Shown in pieces: positions 57,010-64,000 of a stretch of 64,000 nt of DNA; position 1 is the first letter of the stretch, and each line of letters starts with the position of its first letter. The notes below the pieces were generated by a model. That model saw only the letters and a program-made list of their open reading frames with translations. It did no database searches and had not been told where the DNA came from. The position numbers and the translations under genes were made by a program. Source of the stretch: Rhizobium sp. CF122. GTDB lineage: Bacteria; Pseudomonadota; Alphaproteobacteria; Rhizobiales; Rhizobiaceae. The stretch spans positions 1 through 64,000 of the forward strand of contig NZ_AKKA01000023.1 in assembly GCF_000282035.1 (NCBI RefSeq). Direction: 5' to 3'.

Positions 57010-58113
57010 TTATTCGGCCGGAACGATCTTGCCACCTTCCCACTTGTAGAGCGCGAAGCTCTGCGACGTCAGGTCACCGGTTTCGCCGTAGGTCAGCTTG
57101 CCGATGGTGGTCGAGATCGGCTCGCCGCCCTTCAGCGCCTTGGCGACTGCTTCGGAATCTTCGGCGCTGCCGGCCTTCTCGATGCCTGCCTTCAGGACTT
57201 CGACTGCGGCGTAGGCGTTGAGCGTGAAGGCTTCGGCCGGGATGCCCTTGGCCTTCAGCGCATCGGCTGCCGCCTTGGAATCCGGGCTCTTGGTCGCGTC
57301 GACCGCGTTGGTGAAGATCGTGCCGCCGGCGGCATCGGTGCCGATGTTCCAGAACTCGCTGTTGGAGAGGCCATCGCCGCCGATGATGACGGCATTGACG
57401 GAGAGATCATGCAGCTGGCGGGCCAGCAGACCGCCTTCCGGGTGATAGCCGCCGAAATAGACGACGTCGACCTTCTCGGCCTTGAGGCGGGTTGTCAGCG
57501 CGCTGAAGTCCTTGTCGCCAGGGGTCAGCGAGTCGTCGAGCACCTCCTTGATGCCGCCGGCGTTGAGCGTTGCCTTGAAGGAATCGGCCAGACCCTTGCC
57601 GTAGGCGCCCTTGTCGTTGATGATCGCGACGCGCTTGTCCTTGAAGTTTTTCAGGACGTAGTTGGCAGCGACTTCGGCCTGCTGGTCGTCACGGCCGCAG
57701 GTGCGCAGAACGTTGGTGAGGCCGCGCTTGGTCAGGTCCGGGGCGGTTGCGGTCGGAGTTACCATCAGCACGCCGTTTTCGGCGAGAACGTCGGATGCCG
57801 GGATCGCGACGCCTGAGGTGACCGGGCCGACGACGAAGCGGATGCCGTCGCCGACGATCTGGTTGGCAGCGGAAACGCCCTGCTTGGGTTCGCCGGCGTC
57901 GTCGGCGTACTTGAGGATGACTTTCTCGCCGAGGATGCCACCCTTCTTGTTGATCTCGTCAACAGCGGCCTGCGCGCCATTCTTCACCTGATCGCCATAG
58001 GCGGCGACCGGACCGGTCAGCGGCGCGATGAGGCCGATGGTGATGTCTGCATGGGCGAGCGGCGCAAAGGCGAGCGAGGCGACAAGGGCCGCCGACAAAG
58101 TCTTCAGACTCAT
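57010..58113 (-). CDS. Branched-chain amino acid ABC transporter substrate-binding protein
   Basis: A periplasmic type I binding protein of 367 residues with signal peptide (1-22, cut after LAHA), [80 protein letters not shown] and [21 protein letters not shown], the LivJ/K-BraC pattern. AAGGAGA precedes the ATG at 58113. Permease and ATPase genes are not adjacent, so it works with liv genes elsewhere. A strong terminator follows. Confidence 0.94.
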   Translation of the reverse strand: MSLKTLSAALVASLAFAPLAHADITIGLIAPLTGPVAAYGDQVKNGAQAAVDEINKKGGILGEKVILKYADDAGEPKQGVSAANQIVGDGIRFVVGPVTSGVAIPASDVLAENGVLMVTPTATAPDLTKRGLTNVLRTCGRDDQQAEVAANYVLKNFKDKRVAIINDKGAYGKGLADSFKATLNAGGIKEVLDDSLTPGDKDFSALTTRLKAEKVDVVYFGGYHPEGGLLARQLHDLSVNAVIIGGDGLSNSEFWNIGTDAAGGTIFTNAVDATKSPDSKAAADALKAKGIPAEAFTLNAYAAVEVLKAGIEKAGSAEDSEAVAKALKGGEPISTTIGKLTYGETGDLTSQSFALYKWEGGKIVPAE

Positions 58114-58349
58114 TTTCTTTCTCCTTGGGTGGGTTTCAAAACCCGCGATTTGAGTACCGCGGCGGCGAGCCCAGATCGTACAACAGCCCTTGCGGGATGC
58201 GCCAAGAGACGATGAGCAGCCGCCCGGCCGAGACACCCGCCTTCCATGTTTGGCTTCGGAGGGTGCACAGCAAGTTTCTTAGGAATTTCACAGCGATTAG
58301 GCAAGAAGATAGCAAATCGATCGCCACTTTTGACGAATTCTGTCATGAG

Positions 58350-58565
58350 CTACGCCGGAATCACGGTTTTCACGAGAAAATCCGCGATTCCGCCTGTTCC
58401 GCCGCACCATCTATTTTGCGGGAAGTGCTTTGGCCAGAAAGGCAAGAGAAATGTCGCTGACCTGCCTGTGGATCGATTGTCGCTTGGCGCCCGTCGCGGC
58501 AGAGCTTGGATAGGCAGAGAATGCGGCGAGCACAGAAAGAAAAGCGCAAGCAGTCTCGTGAACAT
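58350..58565 (-). CDS. Candidate small secreted-peptide ORF (uncertain, possibly frameshifted)
   Basis: The 71-codon frame starts with ATG (GGAG about eight bases upstream) and reads MFTRLLALFFLCSPHSLPIQA, signal-like, then a basic Arg/Ser-rich part without known family. A second frame, which ends at 58411, gives a better signal core (AFLSVLAAFSAYPSSAA) if one base were gained near codon 7. So this may be a decayed gene, a sequencing slip, or noise. Confidence 0.25.
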   Translation of the reverse strand: MFTRLLALFFLCSPHSLPIQALPRRAPSDNRSTGRSATFLLPFWPKHFPQNRWCGGTGGIADFLVKTVIPA

Positions 58566-58731
58566 GAAATGATCTCCAATCGAAAGGAACGTGTCCTTTC
58601 TGGCGGAGAAATGCGGTGGCCAAGACCTGTAACGCGATTGAGGTCTTGGCGTTATACAGATTTGTCATTCGGTGGATGACGAGCAAAGCGGTGGTCGGTC
58701 ATCGCGTATTTTGTGCTCATCGCGTTTGATG

Positions 58732-58757
58732 CCTCTCCCCCTCTGGCAGGGGAGAGG
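58732..58757. repeat. Palindromic element CCTCTCCCC-N8-GGGGAGAGG
   Basis: A perfect 9-bp inverted repeat (58732-58740 with 58749-58757, loop CTCTGGCA). It has no T run and lies 33 bases past the 3' end of the aminotransferase gene. Similar pyrimidine/purine palindromes recur as intergenic repeats in alphaproteobacterial genomes. Confidence 0.6.
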
Positions 58758-58789
58758 ATTAAAAGGCGGGCACTCTACCGTTGCCGATA

Positions 58790-60118
58790 TCAGATGTTGC
58801 TTTGCAGAATTTCGCGCAGTTTTCCGAAGAGTTCGTCGATGTGGTGCTTCTCGATGATCAGCGGCGGCGAGAGCGCGATGATGTCACCGGTGGTGCGGAT
58901 CAGCAGGCCTTTCTCGTAGGCCCTCAGGAAGGCGGTGAAGGCACGCTTGGTCGGCTCGCCAGCGATCGGATCGAGCTCGATGGCGCCGATAAGGCCGGTG
59001 TTCCTGATGTCGATGACGTTCGGGCAATCCTTCAGGGAGTGCAGCGCGTCGGCCCAGTAGTCGGAGAGTTCCGCAGCGCGGGTCAGGAGGCCTTCTTCCT
59101 TGTACGTGTCGAGCGTGCCGAGCGCGGCGGCGCAGGCGATCGGGTTGCCCGAATAGGTGTAGCCGTGGAAGAACTCGATCATGTGTTCCGGGCCGCTCAT
59201 GAACGCGTCATGGATCTCCGCAGTCACGAAGACCGCGCCCATCGGGATGACGCCGTTGGTCAGGCCCTTCGCGGTGGTGATCATATCGGGCTTGACGTCG
59301 TAATATTGCGCGGCGAACGGGGCGCCGAGGCGGCCGAAGCCGGTGATGACTTCGTCGAAGATCAACAGGATGCCATGCTTGGTGCAGAGCTCGCGGAGCT
59401 TCTGCAGATAACCCTTCGGCGGGATCAGCACGCCGGTTGAACCGGCGATCGGCTCGACGATGACGGCCGCGATCGTCGAGGCGTCGTGTAGCGTGACGAT
59501 GCGTTCGAGCTCGGTCGCCAGATCGCCGCCATGCTCGGGCTGGCCGCGGGTAAAGGCGTTCTTGCCGGGCTGATGGGTGTGCGGCATGTGATCGACGCCC
59601 GTCAGCAGGGTGCCGAACATCTTGCGGTTGGAGACAATGCCGCCGACGGAGATTCCGCCGAAGTTGACGCCGTGATAGCCGCGCTCGCGGCCGATCAGAC
59701 GGAAGCGCGAGCCGTTGCCCTTCACGCGATGATAGGCGAGAGCGACCTTCAGCGCGGTCTCGACCGATTCAGACCCGGAATTGGTGTAGAGAACGTGATC
59801 CATGCCTTCGGGCGCGATATCGACGAGGCGGTTCGCCAGTTCGAAGGCCTTGGGATGGCCGAGCTGGAAGGCCGGCGCATAGTCGAGCTCGCCCGCCTGT
59901 TCGCGGATCGCCTCGGTGATCTTCGGCCGGCAGTGCCCTGCATTCACACACCAGAGGCCGGCGGTGCCGTCGAGCACCTGGCGGCCGTCATGGGTCTGAT
60001 AATACATGTCCTTGGCGCTGACGAAGAGACGCGGCTCCTTCTTGAACTGACGGTTCGCAGTGAAGGGCATCCAAAAGGCCCGCAGGTCATTTGGCGTGGT
60101 ATTGAGGCGGTTGGACAT
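58790..60118 (-). CDS. Class III aminotransferase (omega-amino acid:pyruvate type)
   Basis: PLP enzyme of 442 residues that moves the terminal amino group of an omega-amino acid or amine (beta-alanine, taurine-like, or others) to pyruvate. Features: FWMPFTANRQFKKEPRLFVSAKDMYYQTHDGRQVLDGTAGLWCVNAGH, YTNSGSESVETALK, RGYHGVNFGGISVGG, IFDEVITGFGRLGA and the Schiff-base Lys in MITTAKGLTNGVIPMGAVFV. Start ATG at 60118 has GGAG six bases upstream. Alone in its transcript. Confidence 0.93.
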   Translation of the reverse strand: MSNRLNTTPNDLRAFWMPFTANRQFKKEPRLFVSAKDMYYQTHDGRQVLDGTAGLWCVNAGHCRPKITEAIREQAGELDYAPAFQLGHPKAFELANRLVDIAPEGMDHVLYTNSGSESVETALKVALAYHRVKGNGSRFRLIGRERGYHGVNFGGISVGGIVSNRKMFGTLLTGVDHMPHTHQPGKNAFTRGQPEHGGDLATELERIVTLHDASTIAAVIVEPIAGSTGVLIPPKGYLQKLRELCTKHGILLIFDEVITGFGRLGAPFAAQYYDVKPDMITTAKGLTNGVIPMGAVFVTAEIHDAFMSGPEHMIEFFHGYTYSGNPIACAAALGTLDTYKEEGLLTRAAELSDYWADALHSLKDCPNVIDIRNTGLIGAIELDPIAGEPTKRAFTAFLRAYEKGLLIRTTGDIIALSPPLIIEKHHIDELFGKLREILQSNI

Positions 60119-60259
60119 GCTGTTCTCCATGGCCGTTTCGGAGGCCGTTCCCGGTATTGGCTGATGCCGTTTTTTACTGCCCGGTCAAATTATCAGCGCT
60201 TCTCCGGGCGTCAAGCCGCGGACGTTGCCGTCTGGGCACCGCAGCGGCGAACAACATGC

Positions 60260-60289
60260 AAAAAATAGACCGGCATTGCTGCCGGTCTA
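60260..60289 (-). terminator. Intrinsic terminator of the ArsR-type regulator gene
   Basis: A 10-bp perfect stem TAGACCGGCA/TGCCGGTCTA (60266-60275 with 60280-60289, loop TTGC) is followed on the minus strand by six T (60260-60265). It lies about 95 bases after the stop at 60385. Confidence 0.88.
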
Positions 60290-60384
60290 AGAGTATGCAG
60301 ACGTGCTGAAATAAGGTTGCCACACTATTCCGGATGCATCCCTCGGCAGTGCGGCTTATAGGCTGACGTTATGTCAGCGCATCC

Positions 60385-60702
60385 TTACGCCGCAGACTTG
60401 GTGCGGCTTTGAACAGCATAGATGTCAGTGAGGGCTTCGAGGATTTTGAGAACCTGCTCGGAATTGCTCGAATAGTAGATCGTCTGGGCGTCGCGGCGCG
60501 TTTTTACCAGTTTCTGGGCGCGCAGCTTGGACAGGTGCTGCGAGAGAGCCGACTGGCTCAAACCGACCTCCTGCGCCAACGCACCGACCGGAATTTCACC
60601 CCTCACGAGGTTGCAGAGAATGAGAAGTCTCTTCGGGTTTGCCATAGCCGACAACAGGGCAGCGGCAACGTTTGCATTGGCGGTTAAATCGATTGTATCC
60701 AT
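60385..60702 (-). CDS. ArsR/SmtB-type regulator, NolR-like
   Basis: The 105-residue winged-helix protein reads LLSAMANPKRLLILCNLVRGEIPVGALAQEVGLSQSALSQHLSKLRAQKLVKTRRDAQTIYYSS, very close to NolR of Sinorhizobium, the repressor of nodulation and other genes. It lacks the metal-binding Cys of ArsR proteins. It is shorter than NolR at both ends and could be NolR itself in a related species or a paralogue. A NolR-box-like site lies 86 bases upstream, suggesting self-control. The ATG at 60702 fits the HTH start. Confidence 0.87.
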   Translation of the reverse strand: MDTIDLTANANVAAALLSAMANPKRLLILCNLVRGEIPVGALAQEVGLSQSALSQHLSKLRAQKLVKTRRDAQTIYYSSNSEQVLKILEALTDIYAVQSRTKSAA

Positions 60703-60787
60703 ATCCTGTTCCCGATGTGAAACTAATTTCAAAAACGCACGTTCCCGCTCAATGCCGGACGGCGAAAACTATCAATACAGCGTCAAG

Positions 60788-60803
60788 ATTGTATATAGCT
60801 AAA
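60788..60803 (-). promoter_or_regulatory. NolR-box-like sequence upstream of the NolR-like gene
   Basis: On the minus strand TTTAG-CTATATACA-AT (60803 down to 60788) fits the published NolR box (A/T)TTAG-N9-A(T/A). The consensus is short, so a chance match is quite possible; position upstream of the regulator gene adds some weight. It overlaps the stop of the HugZ-like gene. Confidence 0.35.
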
Positions 60804-61551
60804 TTTCAGGTATTGCGTATTTTATGTTAGGTATATGTGAATAAACGTCCTCAACACCCTGCGCAACGGCATCAAACTCGTAACGCAGGAGCAAATCACC
60901 CGAAATGAGATCGAAACCGGCGCAATCCACTCCACAAATGCGCCAATCGCCGTTGCCGGCCTCCCGGCCCGCCGCAGCCGCAGCCGCGAGATCCGGGCGC
61001 ATGGCTAGCAATTCTTGCACTATCGCGTCGGCTTGCGCTGCCACGGCTTCGCTGCCGGGGGATCGAATCGTCAGATCTTCGCCCTCCAGCAGATAGGCGC
61101 GACCGAAACCGCCATTGAGGCTTGCGGACTGCGGCACAAGCCGGAAGAAACGGAAGTCCGGGAAATCGATGTAGAGCTTTGCCTTGGCATGGCGGTTGAG
61201 GAAGCGGCTGCGAATCCGGACGTGGATGTCGCTGTCGCGCTCGACCGGTTCGGCAAGGCATTGGGTCGTTAGGCGCGGATAGGCAAGCGGATCGCCCTTG
61301 CCGGGCTCGCCCGTCAGAAGCGAGGCGCGGCGGTCGGCGTCGAGCGCGCGCGTATGCGTCGACAGGCCCGAGACGAGAATGACGGGAACACCATCAATAT
61401 CGGTGCCGAGCAGGACGCGACTCGCAAAGGGAAAGCCGGTCCCGGGATCGAGAACGGCAATTGCGGCATAGCGGGCGGAGCGGAGAAGCGTGCGAGCGAG
61501 TTTGCGGGCTTCTCCGTCCGTTTCCCTGAGAACGGAAGCTTGATCTTTCAT
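60799..61551 (-). CDS. HugZ-like/PPOX-fold protein with DUF2470 domain
   Basis: The 250-residue protein has a split-barrel FMN-type domain (about 15-150: LLRSARYAAIAVLDPGTGFPFASRVLLGTDIDGVPVILVSGLSTHTRAL) and a C-terminal DUF2470 domain (about 165-245, ending FDLISGDLLLRYEFD). HugZ members bind heme and several degrade it for iron; here heme oxygenase activity is inferred, FMN or PLP-type chemistry is possible. It is 31 bases behind choV on the same strand and may be co-transcribed. Confidence 0.85.
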   Translation of the reverse strand: MKDQASVLRETDGEARKLARTLLRSARYAAIAVLDPGTGFPFASRVLLGTDIDGVPVILVSGLSTHTRALDADRRASLLTGEPGKGDPLAYPRLTTQCLAEPVERDSDIHVRIRSRFLNRHAKAKLYIDFPDFRFFRLVPQSASLNGGFGRAYLLEGEDLTIRSPGSEAVAAQADAIVQELLAMRPDLAAAAAAGREAGNGDWRICGVDCAGFDLISGDLLLRYEFDAVAQGVEDVYSHIPNIKYAIPEI

Positions 61552-61582
61552 GTCCACTTTGTGACGGAAGCGGACGGCGGGA

Positions 61583-62635
61583 TCAAGCCTGTTCTTTGCG
61601 CCGGTGCTGGGTCAGGCCTTCGACGATATCCTGCGCCGAGATAGTCCCGACGATCGCGCCGTTTTCCACGACACCGATACTGCCCGGCTGGCGCGACAGC
61701 GCATCGAGAATGTCGATCAGCGGCGTCTCGGCGCGCGCCGTGCCGCTGACGCTCGCGCCAGCGGCCGCATGTCCGAGACCGCGCTGCATCACGTCCTGCG
61801 CCGTCAGCATGCTGATCGGGTTCATGTGCTGGACGAAATCGGCGACGTACTGGTCGGCCGGGTTCTTGACGATTTCCTGCGGCGTGCCGCACTGGATGAT
61901 GCGCCCACCCTCCATGATGGCGATGCGGTTGCCGATGCGGAACGCCTCGTCGAGGTCGTGGCTGACGAAGAGGATCGTCTTCTTCAGCCGCCGCTGGAAC
62001 TCGAGAAGCTCATCTTGCAGACGCGTGCGGATCAGCGGATCGAGCGCCGAGAACGGCTCGTCCATCAGCAGGATCGGTGCACCAGTCGCAAAGGCACGCG
62101 CTAGGCCGACACGCTGCTGCATGCCGCCAGAGAGTTCGTTGACCTTGCGGTCGGCCCATTTCGTCAGGTTGACGAGCTCAAGTTGTTCGCCCACGCGCTT
62201 CTTGCGCTCGGCTTCCGGCATACCCGCGAGCTCGAGGCCGAAGCCGACATTCTCCGCCACCGTGCGCCACGGCAGCAGCGCGAACTGCTGGAAGACCATC
62301 GAGACGGTGTGCATGCGCAGGTCGCGCAAGCCCTTGGCAGTGGTCTTGTAGGGATTACAGAGGCCGTTTTGCGTTGCGACAGACACCTCGCCACGTACGA
62401 CAGGCGCCAGCCCGTTCACGGCACGCAGCAAGGTCGATTTGCCGGAGCCCGAAAGGCCCATGAGGACGAGGATCTCGCCTTCCTGTACGGAGAGCGAGGC
62501 ATCCGCCACGCCGAGAACGAGACCGGTCGCGGCGCCGATCTCGTCGCGATTCTTGCCCTGATCGGCCAAGGCGAGGGCGTTTTCCGGCTTGTCGCCGAAG
62601 ACGATGCTGACGTTGTCGAAGCGGACCGCGGTCAT
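61583..62635 (-). CDS. choV: Choline/betaine ABC transporter ATP-binding subunit
   Basis: The 350-residue ATPase has Walker A GLSGSGKST, Q-loop in VFQQFALLPWRTVAENV, signature LSGGMQQRVGLARA, Walker B ILLMDEPFSALDP, and a C-terminal CBS-like pair (about 280-345). This is the ProV/OpuAA layout; CBS domains sense ionic strength in relatives. It overlaps choW by four bases (ATGA). With choX and choW it imports choline for use as betaine precursor or carbon source. Confidence 0.94.
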   Translation of the reverse strand: MTAVRFDNVSIVFGDKPENALALADQGKNRDEIGAATGLVLGVADASLSVQEGEILVLMGLSGSGKSTLLRAVNGLAPVVRGEVSVATQNGLCNPYKTTAKGLRDLRMHTVSMVFQQFALLPWRTVAENVGFGLELAGMPEAERKKRVGEQLELVNLTKWADRKVNELSGGMQQRVGLARAFATGAPILLMDEPFSALDPLIRTRLQDELLEFQRRLKKTILFVSHDLDEAFRIGNRIAIMEGGRIIQCGTPQEIVKNPADQYVADFVQHMNPISMLTAQDVMQRGLGHAAAGASVSGTARAETPLIDILDALSRQPGSIGVVENGAIVGTISAQDIVEGLTQHRRKEQA

Positions 62636-63477
62636 ACGCCTTCTCCTTCACCTGTCGCACGGAACATGCGGTCGAGAATAATCGCGAGGATGACGATACA
62701 GAGACCCGCCTGGAAGCCCATCGAGACATTGACCGTATTGAGCGCGCGCACCACCGGTTTTCCGAGACCATCGGCGCCGACAAGCGCCGCGATAACCACC
62801 ATCGAGAGGGAAAGCATGATGGTCTGCGTGAGGCCGGCCATGATCTGAGGCATGGCGAAGGGGAGCTCGACCTTACGCAGCACCTGCATCGGCGTCGCGC
62901 CGAAAGACTCCGCTGCTTCCACGAGGGACGGCGGCGTCGAGATGATGCCGAGACGCGTCAGGCGGATCGGGGCGGGGATCGCGAAGATTACGGTCGCGAT
63001 CAGACCCGGAACCATGCCGAGACCGAAGAGGATGAGCGCGGGGATGAGATAGACGAAGGTCGGGATCGTCTGCATCAGATCGAGAACCGGCCGCATGATG
63101 GAAAACACCCAGGCGCGCCGCGCACCGGCGATACCGAGTGGAATGCCGACCGCCATGCTGACAAATGTCGATGCCAGGACGAGCGCCAGCGTTTCCGTCG
63201 TTTCCTTCCAATAGCCCTGGTTCATGATCAGCAACAAGCCGAGCAGGGTGAAAACCGCGACGCCGATCGAGCGGCGTAGCCAATAAGCGATCCCAACGAT
63301 CGCAGCCAGTACGATCAAAGGATGCGGAGCCTGCAGAATGAAAAGCAACGCATTGATAACGTGCGACAAAACGAAAGCAAGCTGGTTGAAAAACCACTCA
63401 CCGCTCGACGTCAGCCAGTCGACGGTCGATTTGGCGAAAGGGCCAATAGGAATTTTGTAGTCGGTGATCCAGTTCAA
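62632..63477 (-). CDS. choW: Choline ABC transporter permease
   Basis: The 281-residue inner-membrane permease has about six membrane segments and the coupling loop SLVEAAESFGATPMQVLRKVELPFAMPQIMAG, with LDLMQTIPTFVYLIPALILFGLGMVPG, the ProW/OpuAB pattern. The start appears to be TTG (NWITDYKIPIGP...) with a poor ribosome site. A strong terminator hairpin lies between choX and this gene, so it should be made at lower levels than ChoX. Confidence 0.93.
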   Translation of the reverse strand: MNWITDYKIPIGPFAKSTVDWLTSSGEWFFNQLAFVLSHVINALLFILQAPHPLIVLAAIVGIAYWLRRSIGVAVFTLLGLLLIMNQGYWKETTETLALVLASTFVSMAVGIPLGIAGARRAWVFSIMRPVLDLMQTIPTFVYLIPALILFGLGMVPGLIATVIFAIPAPIRLTRLGIISTPPSLVEAAESFGATPMQVLRKVELPFAMPQIMAGLTQTIMLSLSMVVIAALVGADGLGKPVVRALNTVNVSMGFQAGLCIVILAIILDRMFRATGEGEGV

Positions 63478-63517
63478 GGAGCGCGCCTATCCGAAAGAGC
63501 AAAGATCGAGATGAAAC

Positions 63518-63542
63518 AAAAAGGGGCGGCGAGGGCCGCCCC
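63518..63542 (-). terminator. Terminator-like attenuator between choX and choW
   Basis: An 8-bp GC stem GGGGCGGC/GCCGCCCC (63523-63530 with 63535-63542, loop GAGG) is followed on the minus strand by TTTTT (63518-63522), just after the choX stop and 41 bases before the choW start. Partial read-through would give more binding protein than membrane parts. Confidence 0.8.
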
Positions 63543-63553
63543 CTTCATCAGTT

Positions 63554-64000
63554 TCAAAGGCCGAGGCCCGACTTCACGGCGGTAAGGGCGTCCTTGCCGT
63601 CCTTGGTCGTAACGCCTGCGAGCCACGGATCGACTGCGTTCGGATTTGCCTTCAGCCACTCGGTCGCGGCGACCTGCGGATCCTCACCATCGTTGAGGAT
63701 CTTGCCCATGATCTGGTTTTCCATTTCCAGATTGAACTTCAGGTTCGAGACGAACTTGCCGACGTTGGGGCATTCGGTGGTGTAGCCGGCGCGGGTGTTG
63801 GTGTAGACCGTCGCGCCGCCGAAATTTGGACCGAAGGTGCTGTCACCGCCCGTCAGGTAAGTCATCTTGAAGTTCTCGTTCATGGGGTGGGGTGCCCAAC
63901 CCAGGAATACGACCGGCTTGCCTTCCTTCTCGGCGCGGGCGACCTGTGCCAGCATGCCTTGTTCGGAGGACTCGACGAGCTCAAGGCCGCCCATTCCCAT
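63554..64000 (-). CDS. choX: Choline-binding protein ChoX (partial, 5' end off window)
   Basis: The 148 C-terminal residues of a type II periplasmic binding protein of the OpuAC/ChoX group: KPVVFLGWAPHPMNENFKMTYLTGGDSTFGPNFGGATVYTNTRAGYTTECPNVGKFVSNLKFNLEMENQIMG. Trp and Tyr that cage the choline head group are expected in this region (GWAPHPMN). The frame is open through the right edge, so the N-terminus and signal peptide are missing; the Met at 64000 is internal. Confidence 0.93.
   Translation of the reverse strand: MGMGGLELVESSEQGMLAQVARAEKEGKPVVFLGWAPHPMNENFKMTYLTGGDSTFGPNFGGATVYTNTRAGYTTECPNVGKFVSNLKFNLEMENQIMGKILNDGEDPQVAATEWLKANPNAVDPWLAGVTTKDGKDALTAVKSGLGL

Larger units (their letters stand above)
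58114..58789. other. 676-base intergenic region upstream of the livK-like gene
   Basis: This holds the livK-like promoter, a small ORF candidate (58350-58565, listed) and a palindromic element (58732-58757, listed). No RNA gene is recognised. Confidence 0.5.

Overview
The window is GC-rich, densely packed chromosomal DNA from an alphaproteobacterium of the Rhizobiaceae, most likely Sinorhizobium/Ensifer. This rests on recognisable proteins: a BacA-type peptide transporter, a choline ABC transporter in choX-choW-choV order, a NolR-like ArsR regulator, and a bdhA-xdhA-xdhB operon of the layout known from S. meliloti. I see no rRNA or tRNA gene, CRISPR array, intact insertion sequence, prophage or replication origin. 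Species assignment is inference.

Layout. 0-11 kb: an alpha-E / circularly permuted ATP-grasp pair (minus), an EamA exporter, a DEAD-box helicase with a long RG-rich tail, a Tyr-rich repeat protein, an orphan hybrid histidine kinase with two receiver domains, and two divergent genes matching the two halves of MnmC whose start codons share one CATG. 11-16 kb: a ureide operon (DUF1045, puuE, uraD, HEPN/MNT pair, allA, uraH, phosphoesterase). 15-22 kb: lldD, a quinone reductase with a divergent LysR gene, then a four-gene redox operon opposite a second LysR gene. 22-28 kb: puuD, a lipoprotein and guaD, then a small Cys-rich exported protein, a GcvA-type regulator and a DUF1127-like peptide. 28-34 kb: bdhA-xdhA-xdhB opposite glpK. 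34-40 kb: a MYG1 homologue, an ECF42-type sigma module, an LLM-family flavoprotein and map. 40-44 kb: PadR/MFS pair, bacA and DUF2277. 44-51 kb: SDR, polysaccharide deacetylase, NnrU, TPR protein, der, and an OhrR-like repressor opposite an exported esterase. 51-57 kb: a GT4 glycosyltransferase, kdgK, a GH13 glucosidase and ade. 57-64 kb: an amino-acid binding protein, a class III aminotransferase, the NolR-like regulator, a HugZ-like protein and choXWV (choX cut by the window edge).

How the genes fit together. The clearest theme is purine breakdown over several loci: adenine deaminase and guanine deaminase feed xanthine dehydrogenase (XdhAB), membrane PuuD oxidises urate, UraH and UraD give allantoin, PuuE opens it, and AllA cleaves ureidoglycolate. 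The allantoate-to-ureidoglycolate step is not in the window. A second theme is import and use of compatible solutes and carbon (choXWV, glpK, bdhA, lldD, alpha-glucosidase, kdgK). A third is small redox or stress units built as regulator-target pairs.

I found no wholly new multi-gene defence or biosynthetic system. The items most worth following up are the shared start codon of the split mnmC-like genes, the DUF1045 protein lacking both Thr/Ser of its 2H motifs, the HEPN/MNT pair inside the ureide operon, the four-copy operator between the OhrR-like gene and the esterase, a very stable hairpin before the Cys-rich exported protein, and two intergenic small-ORF candidates whose secretion signals are split between frames.
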